This document shows positions 1-6,681 of a stretch of DNA of 21,826 nt, piece by piece. The DNA is from Thermodesulfovibrio sp. GTDB taxonomy: Bacteria > Nitrospirota > Thermodesulfovibrionia > Thermodesulfovibrionales > JdFR-85. Where the stretch lies: NCBI GenBank assembly GCA_027050975.1, contig JALUAR010000028.1:1-21826 (forward strand). Reading direction: 5' to 3'. Each line of letters opens with the position of its first letter. The stretch's first letter is position 1. Under the pieces are notes generated by a model, which was given only the letters and a program-made list of their open reading frames with translations, was not told where the DNA came from and ran no database searches. Made by a program: the position numbers and the translations under genes.

Positions 1-75
1 ATACTATTTTACCTATATGTTTATAAAAATAAAATAATTGTTGACAAATATGGAACTATTGTGTATAATTTATCC
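1..75 (+). promoter_or_regulatory. Consensus sigma70 promoter for the winged-helix gene
   Basis: A perfect TTGACA (-35) lies at 41-46 and a perfect TATAAT (-10) at 64-69, separated by exactly 17 bases. The 40 bases upstream are very A/T rich and could act as an UP element. Transcription would be expected to start near 76, which is the A of the first usable ATG. No Shine-Dalgarno sequence lies between the -10 box and that ATG, so the transcript may be leaderless. The in-frame GTG at 61 falls upstream of the -10 box and cannot be on this transcript. Confidence 0.85.
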
Positions 76-621
76 ATGCTTAAAATGCTATTTTCATCAA
101 CAGTAAGGGCTGATGTGCTAGCACTGTTACTTAACAGTCCTGACGAGAAGTTTTATGTGAGGGAGATAGCAAGCATCCTCAGAAAAAACCCTTCCGGAGT
201 GAAGAGAGAGCTGGATAATCTTGAAAAGATGGGTATTGTTGTAAGTGAACGAGTTGCTAATCTCCGGTACTTTAAGGCGAACAAAGACTCACCCCTTTAT
301 TCCGAGTTGAGAAACCTGATAGCAAAATCCCTCGGTCTTCCTGGAGCATTAAAGGCAGTCCTCAGGGCAGCAGGAGTAAAATCCGCATTTATTTATGGCC
401 CATATGCAGAAGGGCAGAGGTCAGATATGATTGATTTATTTGTTATAGGCGGAGTTGCTTCTTTAAAGGATTCATTATCAAATGTAGAGAAGGAGTTTGG
501 AGTAAAAATAAATCTCAGACAGTATGCTGAGGCTGATTATAACAAAATGAAAAAAGAGATGTCCGAGGAATTAAACAGTATTTTGAAGGGTAAAAAGATT
601 GTGCTCTTGGGAAGACCTTAA
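76..621 (+). CDS. Winged-helix (ArsR-like) regulator with degenerate nucleotidyltransferase-like domain
   Basis: The predicted protein has 181 residues from the ATG at 76. Residues about 5-68 look like a winged helix-turn-helix of the ArsR/MarR type (segment FYVREIASIL, then a recognition-helix-like GVKRELDNLEKMGIV, then a wing ending RYFKAN). Residues about 100-150 resemble the MNT/Pol-beta nucleotidyltransferase fold seen in HTH-plus-NT proteins. The usual G-S-x-A-x-G ... S-D-x-D signature appears only as GPYAEGQRSDMID: the Ser after Gly is Pro and an extra residue sits in the SDxD part, so catalysis is doubtful. It is probably a DNA-binding regulator. The start at 76 was chosen because the GTG at 61 precedes the -10 box; ATG 85 is an alternative. 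The H1-like gene begins 38 bases downstream and is probably co-transcribed. The target is unknown. Confidence 0.75.
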   Translation: MLKMLFSSTVRADVLALLLNSPDEKFYVREIASILRKNPSGVKRELDNLEKMGIVVSERVANLRYFKANKDSPLYSELRNLIAKSLGLPGALKAVLRAAGVKSAFIYGPYAEGQRSDMIDLFVIGGVASLKDSLSNVEKEFGVKINLRQYAEADYNKMKKEMSEELNSILKGKKIVLLGRP

Positions 622-659
622 ACAAACCCTGATAAGGGGAAGAAAGGGGGTGAGCAATA

Positions 660-923
660 ATGGCAACAAAGAAAGCTTCTACCACCAAGTCAACAGCTAA
701 AAAGTCTACAGCTAAGAAATCCACGGCAAAGAAGGCTTGTGGTACCAAGAAGACCGCCGCGAAGAAAACAACTGCCAAGAAGACAACCACCAAGAAAGCA
801 ACTACAGCCAAGAAGACAGCTGCTAAGAAGGCTACTTCTAAGAAAACCGCTGCAAAGAAGACCACAACAAAAAAGGCAGCAGCCAAGAAGACTACTGCCA
901 AAAAGAAGACCTCCAAAAAATAG
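660..923 (+). CDS. Histone H1-like Lys/Ala/Thr-rich basic protein
   Basis: The protein has 87 residues, almost all Lys, Ala, Thr or Ser. After residue 10 it is a run of pentads of the form xxxKK (STAKK, TAAKK, TTAKK, TTTKK, AAAKK) with two six-residue units (ACGTKK, ATTAKK). It has one cysteine (Cys27) and no aromatic residues. This is the composition of the histone H1 C-terminal tail, chlamydial Hc2 and Pseudomonas AlgP tails, which bind DNA non-specifically and are intrinsically disordered. A nucleoid-binding role is therefore inferred. A strong ribosome binding site (AAAGGGGGTGAG, about 643-654) precedes the ATG at 660, and a strong terminator follows the stop, so it is a real gene and not just low-complexity DNA. 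It lies 38 bases after the winged-helix gene. Long open frames on the opposite strand here are by-products of the repeat. Confidence 0.85.
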   Translation: MATKKASTTKSTAKKSTAKKSTAKKACGTKKTAAKKTTAKKTTTKKATTAKKTAAKKATSKKTAAKKTTTKKAAAKKTTAKKKTSKK

Positions 924-930
924 CACCTAT

Positions 931-966
931 CGCTGGAGGGCTCTGCCCCTCCAGCGTACTTTTTTC
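931..966 (+). terminator. Rho-independent terminator after the H1-like gene
   Basis: A perfect 10-bp G/C-rich stem (CGCTGGAGGG at 931-940 pairing with CCCTCCAGCG at 947-956) has a 6-base loop and is followed by TACTTTTTTC. It ends the plus-strand unit. The lpxC stop lies at 991 on the other strand. Read on the minus strand the hairpin is followed, after about 10 bases, by a T-run, so it may serve both convergent units. Confidence 0.88.
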
Positions 967-990
967 AGAGTGCGAATTCTCTTTTAAATT

Positions 991-1875
991 TTAGACATAG
1001 GCGAAGATATGTTCCTGGGGCTCGTGTTGTTCAGACATGAGCTGCCAGGAATCTGTGGCCATAAGAAGCTTTCTTAGAAATCTTATATGTGAGGAGTGTC
1101 CAGCCTTCTCTGCCACAATGTGGCCGTAAATAGGATACCCAAAGAGAAAAAGGTCACCTACAAGGTCAAGTATCTTATGTCTTACAAACTCGTCATTGAA
1201 TCTCAGACCGCTTTTGTTTACAACTCCGTTGTCATCTATTACTATGGCATTGTCAAGGGAGCCACCTTTTGCCAGACCGTTAGCCCTCAGCATCTCTACA
1301 TGCTTGAGAAAACCGAAAGTCCGAGCTGGTGCAATTTCAGTAATAAAAGTCTCCTCGTTAAGATCTATCGTAAGGCTCTGAGCACCAAACTGGCTGTGTT
1401 TGAAATAAAGGCTGTAAGAAATCCTTCTGCCCTCATAGGGTAAAGCCATTACAGTGGCCTGGCCATCCTCAAGTACAATAGGTCTGGTAATCTGTATGTA
1501 AGGCCGCTTTTTACCCTGTTTTGCTATTCCTGCCTTTAAAAGTATGCTCACCAGTTCAGTGGCGCTTCCATCTAAAATGGGGATTTCAGGACCATTTACC
1601 TCGATAATCAGGTTATCAATACCAAGACCTGCAATAGCTGAAAGAAGATGTTCAACTGTTTTTATCCTTGTTCCATTATAACCCAGGGTTGTGGCAAAGG
1701 CGGTATCCACCACTGCACCCAGATGTGCCTTTATAATGGTCTTTCTGTCTGTCCGAATAAAGACCACACCTGTATCCCTGGGTGCGGGCTTTAAAGTTAC
1801 AGTTGCCGGTCTTCCGGTATGAAGCCCGATTCCGCTGAACTTGACTGTCTCTTTTATGGTCCTCTGTAATCTCAT
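991..1875 (-). CDS. lpxC: UDP-3-O-acyl-N-acetylglucosamine deacetylase
   Basis: LpxC is the zinc deacetylase that commits UDP-acyl-GlcNAc to lipid A synthesis in the cytoplasm. Numbered from the ATG at 1875 (294 residues), the zinc ligands are His76 (TVEHLLSA), His233 and Asp237 (RHKILDLVGD), with general base Glu75 and catalytic His260 (KAGHSSH). The GIGLHTG motif near the N-terminus and the PILDGSA segment are also typical. Length matches the family (about 300). A TTG at 1884 would add three residues, but the ATG gives the usual MxLQRTIK start. Neither has a Shine-Dalgarno sequence. A sigma54-like element (1897-1912) and a TATTAT box (1887-1892) lie just upstream. The gene lies downstream of tldD on the same strand, 110 bases away. 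Its turnover in E. coli is controlled by LapB and FtsH, and a LapB-like gene is at 5098. Confidence 0.97.
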   Translation of the reverse strand: MRLQRTIKETVKFSGIGLHTGRPATVTLKPAPRDTGVVFIRTDRKTIIKAHLGAVVDTAFATTLGYNGTRIKTVEHLLSAIAGLGIDNLIIEVNGPEIPILDGSATELVSILLKAGIAKQGKKRPYIQITRPIVLEDGQATVMALPYEGRRISYSLYFKHSQFGAQSLTIDLNEETFITEIAPARTFGFLKHVEMLRANGLAKGGSLDNAIVIDDNGVVNKSGLRFNDEFVRHKILDLVGDLFLFGYPIYGHIVAEKAGHSSHIRFLRKLLMATDSWQLMSEQHEPQEHIFAYV

Positions 1876-1896
1876 ATCAACCAAGAATAATAATCA

Positions 1897-1912
1897 AGCA
1901 AAAACTATGCCA
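1897..1912 (-). promoter_or_regulatory. Candidate sigma54 (-24/-12) promoter before lpxC
   Basis: On the minus strand this reads TGGCATAGTTTTTGCT, which fits the RpoN consensus TGGCAC-N5-TTGCW with the invariant GG and GC exactly 10 bases apart. The predicted transcript start is near 1886, about 11 bases before the lpxC ATG. A competing sigma70 reading is the TATTAT box at 1887-1892, but no good -35 hexamer stands 16-18 bases upstream of it. One match to a short consensus can be chance, so this is a candidate only. Confidence 0.4.
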
Positions 1913-1941
1913 CTATTGGAACCTTGAAAAATGAACCTTCT

Positions 1942-1967
1942 TTGTCTTCAGTCGTGCAGTAAGACAA
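1942..1967. repeat. Inverted repeat between tldD and lpxC
   Basis: TTGTCTT (1942-1948) and AAGACAA (1961-1967) form a perfect 7-bp stem around a 12-base loop, in the 110-base gap between the tldD stop and the lpxC start. A T-run lies about 9 bases downstream on either strand, so it is a poor intrinsic terminator. An operator or a weak attenuator are other possibilities. Confidence 0.35.
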
Positions 1968-1994
1968 CAAAGATGTGTTTTTTTCTACACAGTA

Positions 1995-3380
1995 CTATCC
2001 TGATTCACCACCCACAACAATTTCGGGTATTCTGACTGTTGGCATAGCATCAGAAACAGGTACTCCCTGTCCGTCCTTTCCACAGGTGCCTATTGAGAAG
2101 CCGAGATCGGACCCTACCATATCTATTGACTGAAGCACGGAGGGGCCGTTACCGGTAAGGGTGGCGCCCCTGACAGGCTCGTCAATCTTGCCATTCGTTA
2201 TTGTATAGCCTTCCTGGACCTCAAAGACAAAATCACCGTTAATTGTATTGACCTGACCACCACCCATCTTTTTTACGAAGAGACCTTTATCTACACTCTT
2301 TATGATCTCCTCCGGTGTGTGTCTACCGGGTGCAATAAGGGTATTTGTCATCCTCGGAATAGGTTTGTGTTGGTATGACTGACGTCGGCCGTTGCCTGTG
2401 GATTTCTTTCCCTCCTTGAGTGCATGAAGAACGTCATACATATACCCCTTGAGTATGCCTTCTTCAACGAGTACGGTTTTCTGAGAGGGCGTTCCCTCAT
2501 CATCGAATTGGAAGGAGCCTCTCTTGTAAGGTATTGTTGCATCATCTATAACAGTGATTAACTCCGACGCCACTTTTTCTCCAATCTTTCCCGAATACAC
2601 GGAAAGCCCCTGACCTGCCAGGTCTGCTTCAAGTCCATGGCCTATTGCCTCGTGGATCATTGTGCCACCAGCCTCAGAGGATATGACCACAGGCATTCTT
2701 CCCCCTGGGGCCTTCCTTGCGGCAAGCATCATAACAGCCCTTTTCGCTGCGGTTTCAGCAATTGTCTCTACCGGGGTCTCATCAAAGAGTTCAAACCCAA
2801 TAAGCCCTCCGATTGGTTCGTATCCTGTCTGGATTACTCCGTTTTCAACTGCCACAACCTGAACCAGGGCCAGCGTATATATCCTTGTATCATCAGCCAG
2901 AACACCAAAGGAGTTTGCAATCCTCACTGACTGGATTGTGTCTCTGTAAACAACCATTACCTGCTTTATCTTATCACTGTATTTTCTCGCAAGCTCGTCA
3001 GCCCTTTTAGTTATCCGGACCTTTTTTTCTGTGGGCACTTCATCAGGCGGTATCTTAACAGCAAACTCCACCTCAGGCCTTATTTTTCTGAGGTCAAGCT
3101 CTTTGTCTTTTATCTCTCCCTTTGCAGCCTTACTAACCTGTTCTGCCAGCGTATAGATGCTGTCTTTGGTTAATTCGTTTGTATATCCGTAGGCGGTGCG
3201 TCCATTGTGAATTACACGGATACCAACTCCTGCATCAATCCCCTGTGAGAGTTTCTCGATTTTGCCATCCTCAAGCTGAATGGAAAGCCCTCGTCTCGAC
3301 TCAACAAACACATCTGCATACTCTCCGCCTCGCTGCAGTGCACGCTTTATTGCCTTGTTAAGGATAAATTCGTCAAACAT
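1995..3380 (-). CDS. tldD: TldD metalloprotease
   Basis: TldD with TldE (PmbA) forms a cytoplasmic zinc protease that degrades unfolded peptides and, in E. coli, matures microcin B17 and degrades CcdA. The protein has 461 residues, close to the family norm. The zinc motif HEAIGH is at residues 243-248, and the conserved third-ligand region GTCGKDGQ has Cys433. The GRRQSYQHKP and PRMTN segments (about 331-346) are also characteristic. The ATG at 3380 has a clear AAGGAGG ribosome binding site. No tldE partner is in the window. An imperfect inverted repeat (3467-3492) and A/T-rich DNA lie upstream, in the gap shared with divergent nadD. Confidence 0.95.
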   Translation of the reverse strand: MFDEFILNKAIKRALQRGGEYADVFVESRRGLSIQLEDGKIEKLSQGIDAGVGIRVIHNGRTAYGYTNELTKDSIYTLAEQVSKAAKGEIKDKELDLRKIRPEVEFAVKIPPDEVPTEKKVRITKRADELARKYSDKIKQVMVVYRDTIQSVRIANSFGVLADDTRIYTLALVQVVAVENGVIQTGYEPIGGLIGFELFDETPVETIAETAAKRAVMMLAARKAPGGRMPVVISSEAGGTMIHEAIGHGLEADLAGQGLSVYSGKIGEKVASELITVIDDATIPYKRGSFQFDDEGTPSQKTVLVEEGILKGYMYDVLHALKEGKKSTGNGRRQSYQHKPIPRMTNTLIAPGRHTPEEIIKSVDKGLFVKKMGGGQVNTINGDFVFEVQEGYTITNGKIDEPVRGATLTGNGPSVLQSIDMVGSDLGFSIGTCGKDGQGVPVSDAMPTVRIPEIVVGGESG

Positions 3381-3466
3381 AATGCCTCCTTTTCAATTTG
3401 AAGCAAAAATATTTTAACTTAAAACAGTCTGTTTTTACGAGAATATCCTTTTTTCATTGATCGTTG

Positions 3467-3492
3467 TTAGATACCAAATTTAGTATGTCTAA
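3467..3492. repeat. Imperfect palindrome in the tldD-nadD divergent gap
   Basis: TTAGATAC (3467-3474) faces GTATGTCTAA (3483-3492) across an 8-base A/T-rich centre. The arms pair fully if two bases in the right arm are bulged out. Its position between divergent genes makes a regulator-binding site possible. No cognate regulator can be named. Confidence 0.3.
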
Positions 3493-3551
3493 AATACTTA
3501 AGAAAATTGCATGTATATTACTGGAATTCAATACGAATACAGAAGGTTTCC

Positions 3552-3580
3552 TTGATTTTAATGGTTCAATGGGGTAAAAT
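3552..3580 (+). promoter_or_regulatory. Sigma70 promoter for the nadD operon
   Basis: TTGATT (3552-3557) and TAAAAT (3575-3580) are separated by 17 bases. The predicted start is near 3587, giving a leader of about 18 bases that contains AAAGGAAA before the TTG start at 3605. Confidence 0.6.
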
Positions 3581-3604
3581 AAACAGATAAAGGAAATACC
3601 AAAC

Positions 3605-4309
3605 TTGATTTTCAGGAGTGAGGGAACGAGTACAAACAGCTCTGAATATACATCTATTCAATTTGAAGGAAAGACGGCACTCTTTGGTGGTACCTTCAAT
3701 CCCATTCATTATGGCCACCTCAGAGTAGCAGAAGAGGTGAGGGAAGAGCTTCAACTGAATAAGGTTGTTTTTATTCCATCCTCTGTGCCGCCCCTAAAAA
3801 AAAGAGGCCTCATAGATGCCAAACACAGGTTAGAAATGGTAAGAATTGCTACGTCAGGGAATCCATACTTTGAGGTCTCCGATGTGGAGTGTCGCAGACC
3901 TGGAAAGTCTTATACCGTGGAGACCCTTGAATATCTGAAAGACAGGGCATCTCTTTCTGATCCTTTGTTCATACTGGGGCTTGATGCATTTCTGGAGATC
4001 TCTCTGTGGTATAAACCTGAAAGACTGATAGAACTATGTGATTTTGTGGTTGTTAACCGACCACCAAATGATATACTTGATGTCAAGAAGTCAGAATATG
4101 TAAAAAAAAACAGTCTTAAGATGTTAAAAGATGGTGTATATGCCATGGATCTGATAAGTGGCAGAAAGGTACTCTGTGTTAAATGTACTCCTTTATGGAT
4201 CTCGGCATCCGAGATCAGGGAGAGGATTAGTAATAAAAGAAGCATAAAATATCTGTTGCCTGAATCTGTGGAAACATATATAATATCGCATAATCTTTAC
4301 AGGGGGTGA
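3605..4309 (+). CDS. nadD: Nicotinate-nucleotide adenylyltransferase
   Basis: NadD adenylates nicotinate mononucleotide to deamido-NAD in NAD synthesis. The nucleotidyltransferase-superfamily motif GGTFNPIHYGHL spans residues 28-39, with the HxGH histidines at 35 and 38. The C-terminal ISASEIR (199-205) corresponds to the family's ISSTxIR motif. The protein has 234 residues including about 22 residues before the Rossmann core, slightly long for the family. The TTG at 3605 is the only conventional start between an in-frame stop at 3575 and the core, and it is preceded by AAAGGAAA, so a non-ATG start is likely. The stop overlaps the start of rsfS (TGATG). The nadD-rsfS-rlmH order is common in bacteria. 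Confidence 0.94.
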   Translation: MIFRSEGTSTNSSEYTSIQFEGKTALFGGTFNPIHYGHLRVAEEVREELQLNKVVFIPSSVPPLKKRGLIDAKHRLEMVRIATSGNPYFEVSDVECRRPGKSYTVETLEYLKDRASLSDPLFILGLDAFLEISLWYKPERLIELCDFVVVNRPPNDILDVKKSEYVKKNSLKMLKDGVYAMDLISGRKVLCVKCTPLWISASEIRERISNKRSIKYLLPESVETYIISHNLYRG

Positions 4310-4656
4310 TGGCTTTAGAAAGCTTTGAGAAGGTAAAAGCAATAGTGAAGGCTGCACAGGAAAAAAAGGCGATGAATGTTGAAATCCTCGAAATAGGCAG
4401 CCTCACAGTTGTTACAGACTATTTTGTTATCTGTTCAGGTGAGAGCACTACGCAGGTGCGGACCATAGTGGACTATATAGAGGAATCCCTGAAAAAGCAG
4501 GGTTTCAGGCCCTCAGGTGTCGAAGGATATACTCACAGCCATTGGGTTCTCATGGATTACGGCGATGTGATTGTTCATGTTTTTGAGGAAGAGACAAGAC
4601 GGTATTATGATATTGAGAAGCTCTGGCTTGATGCTCCTCGAGTAGAGATTGAGTAG
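4309..4656 (+). CDS. rsfS: Ribosome silencing factor RsfS
   Basis: RsfS binds uL14 on the large subunit and blocks subunit joining during starvation. The protein has 115 residues from the ATG at 4309, the usual family size. Conserved segments are TDYFVICSG (36-44) and the C-terminal DYGDVIVHVFEEETRRYYD (83-101) followed by KLW. The ATG overlaps the nadD stop by one base; a GTG at 4306 in the same frame is an alternative, and the AGGGGGTGA sequence overlaps the start. The 3' end overlaps rlmH by 8 bases, so translation of the three genes is probably coupled. Confidence 0.95.
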   Translation: MALESFEKVKAIVKAAQEKKAMNVEILEIGSLTVVTDYFVICSGESTTQVRTIVDYIEESLKKQGFRPSGVEGYTHSHWVLMDYGDVIVHVFEEETRRYYDIEKLWLDAPRVEIE

Positions 4657-5098
4657 CAAAAAAAGATTCAGGATTGTCTGGGTGGGAAAGACCAAGGAGT
4701 CCTTTGTAAACATGGCAGTAGACAAATATCTTTCCCTTCTAAGACCATATGCAGATGTGGAGATAGTTACAGTGAAGGAAGAAGTAGTTAAAAACAAAAA
4801 TGCTGCACTTAGTAAAGAGGCATCAAGGATCCTGACCAAGGCCAGGCATTTTGTTCTTTTGTCTGAAAGAGGAAGGTTGATGGATTCAGAGGAGTTTGCC
4901 GGGTTTATCGATAAAAGGAGAGATGTAACCTTCGTGATAGGCGGTCCTTACGGTGTAGCAGAAAGTGTATATGAACAGGCTGAAACAGTACTGTCTCTTT
5001 CTCCCATGACCTTTACGCATGAGATGTCCAGGATAATATTGCTTGAGCAGCTATATCGTGCAATAACAATAATAAAAGGAACGAGGTATCATCACTGA
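4649..5098 (+). CDS. rlmH: 23S rRNA pseudouridine-1915 N3-methyltransferase
   Basis: RlmH is the SPOUT methyltransferase that modifies pseudouridine 1915 in helix 69 of 23S rRNA using SAM. The protein has 149 residues (E. coli 155). The SAM-binding knot motif IGGPYG is at 97-102, LEQLYRA at 132-138, and the C-terminal YHH at 147-149 is typical. The start is TTG at 4649, inside the end of rsfS; no ATG or GTG exists before the conserved core, so translation is likely coupled to rsfS. Its stop overlaps the next ATG (TGATG). Confidence 0.95.
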   Translation: MSSKKRFRIVWVGKTKESFVNMAVDKYLSLLRPYADVEIVTVKEEVVKNKNAALSKEASRILTKARHFVLLSERGRLMDSEEFAGFIDKRRDVTFVIGGPYGVAESVYEQAETVLSLSPMTFTHEMSRIILLEQLYRAITIIKGTRYHH

Positions 5099-6423
5099 TG
5101 AGCAAGATAGTTGCATTTCTGTTTTTAGTCTTTTTCGGTTTTATTGTGTATCTGGGGTTCATGAACCAGGACTCCGTGACCATTAAGCTGACTGCTTCAA
5201 AGGTTTATGAAATTCCCATGGTGATTTTTATCCTGATCTCCTCCTTGAGCGGAGCCTTTCTCATGCTGGTGGTTTATACGATTCGGGATACAAGGAGATT
5301 GATTAATAACATACAGACACAGAAAAGGCTCAAGAAGGAGGAGAAAATCCAGTCTCTCTATTCGAGGGCATTGGGATATCTTTATTCGGGAAAGATAGAT
5401 GTGGCTAAGGATACTTTTAAGGAGATACTGTCGGAGGATTCCAAACATATTGGGGCACTTCTTAAGCTTGCCGAACTCGCCTTAAAAGAGGATGATTACA
5501 ATGCTGCCCAGGATTATTACAAAAAAGTGCTTTCTGCTGACCCGGGAAATATTGAAGCCCTTCTTAGCCTTGCCTCAATTAAGGTTAAGCAGAATGCCTA
5601 TGATGAGGCTTTGAAATATATTGATGATATTCTAGAGAGAGATAGCGGAAACATAGCCGCAATTTATAAAAAACGTGAAGTTTTTGAGTTGCAACAGAGA
5701 TGGGGGGATCTTATAAGTCTTCAGAAGGAAATTATAAAGCTGGTAGGGGAGAAAGAGAGCGAGGCAGAGCAGACAAGGCTGATGGGCTACAAATATGAGT
5801 CTGCCACGGAGTTGCTGGAGAAGGGAGAGTTAGAGAAGGCAAAAAAGCTATTCAAGGCAATTATAAAGATAGACAATGGATTTATTCCTGCCCATCTGGG
5901 ACTTGCCGAGGCAATGGTGCAGGAAGGGAAGTCTGAGGATGCGATAGATTATCTGGAGAAAGTATATGAGGAGACAAGATCCATGATTGTCCTGGTGAGG
6001 CTTGAGGATCTCCTTCTTTCGGCAAGTCAGCCCTCTCGAATAATAAATATTTACAGAAAGGGGCTTGCAGACAGACCTCAGGACAACACTCTGAAGTTCT
6101 TTCTTGCAAAACTGTACTACAGACTGGAGATGCTTGACGATGCCCTAGAGGTGATAGAAGGGATGGATGATGAGTCGATTTTCCCGGAACTTACAAAGAT
6201 TAAAGGTGCGATATATATGAAGAGAGGCCAACTGGACAGGGCTGCGGAGGAGTTCAGGAAAGCCCTTGATATGAGAAAGACTTTGAAAATACCTTACTGC
6301 TGCACAAACTGCGGAGAGGTTTCTGAGGAGTGGTCGGGCAGATGTCCCAGTTGCGGTAGCTGGAACTCCTATGACTTTAATGTCCATGGGGTCTGCAAAG
6401 CGGGTAAAGAAAAAGAGGGGTAA
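5098..6423 (+). CDS. LapA-LapB fusion: two-TM, TPR and rubredoxin-like LPS assembly protein
   Basis: In E. coli LapA (two-TM) and LapB (YciM; one TM, TPRs, rubredoxin-like domain) are adjacent separate genes, and LapB targets LpxC to FtsH. This 441-residue protein joins both. Residues 4-22 and 40-62 are two membrane helices around a short periplasmic segment containing MNQDSVTIKL, as in the LapA domain (DUF1049). Residues about 83-395 are helical TPR-like repeats (for example AAQDYYKKVLSADPGNIEAL and AAEEFRKAL). Residues 400-422 form a zinc-binding rubredoxin-like motif with Cys402, Cys405, Cys416 and Cys419. The TPR region should face the cytoplasm. The ATG overlaps the rlmH stop. A role in LPS balance via LpxC is inferred from architecture and from lpxC lying at 991-1875. 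A generic TPR scaffold is the alternative. Confidence 0.85.
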   Translation: MSKIVAFLFLVFFGFIVYLGFMNQDSVTIKLTASKVYEIPMVIFILISSLSGAFLMLVVYTIRDTRRLINNIQTQKRLKKEEKIQSLYSRALGYLYSGKIDVAKDTFKEILSEDSKHIGALLKLAELALKEDDYNAAQDYYKKVLSADPGNIEALLSLASIKVKQNAYDEALKYIDDILERDSGNIAAIYKKREVFELQQRWGDLISLQKEIIKLVGEKESEAEQTRLMGYKYESATELLEKGELEKAKKLFKAIIKIDNGFIPAHLGLAEAMVQEGKSEDAIDYLEKVYEETRSMIVLVRLEDLLLSASQPSRIINIYRKGLADRPQDNTLKFFLAKLYYRLEMLDDALEVIEGMDDESIFPELTKIKGAIYMKRGQLDRAAEEFRKALDMRKTLKIPYCCTNCGEVSEEWSGRCPSCGSWNSYDFNVHGVCKAGKEKEG

Positions 6424-6681
6424 TCTGTTTTCTGTTTGCTCTTTGATAAATTTTACACTACCCAAAATCCAGCTGATAAGATTCGTAGCAGTGGTATTGC
6501 TGGAGATTGTCGGCTTTTTTCTTTACCGCTTGATGTGGGATACGTTAGTGGCTGATGTTCTTTGTACAAACTATCCCCACCTGTTAAGAGGTGTTGCAGG
6601 ATGGAAAGGATGTTAAAGCCTGGATTGTTCGTAAGATGTCTGTCTGCATAGACGAGATTTAATTCTTAGCAAGCGAAAAAG
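6424..6681 (+). other. 258-base intergenic stretch, no gene identified
   Basis: A frame running from inside lapAB to 6616 has no ribosome binding site and no family resemblance. A short CCTG...CAGG inverted repeat occurs near 6581-6600. No convincing terminator or promoter is visible. The PIN gene that follows has only a weak GAAAAAG before its ATG. Confidence 0.5.

Noticed and set aside
61..75. GTG start at 61 for the winged-helix gene
   Set aside because: It lies upstream of the perfect -10 box and so would not be transcribed from that promoter.
515..916. Long minus-strand open frames opposite the H1-like gene
   Set aside because: They exist only because Lys/Ala/Thr codon repeats read as Phe/Leu/Val-rich sequence on the other strand. 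They have no ribosome binding site, and the plus-strand gene has a strong one plus a terminator.
6371..6616. An 81-residue plus-strand frame with a hydrophobic stretch after lapAB
   Set aside because: It overlaps the rubredoxin-like end of lapAB in another frame, lacks a ribosome binding site and resembles no family I know.
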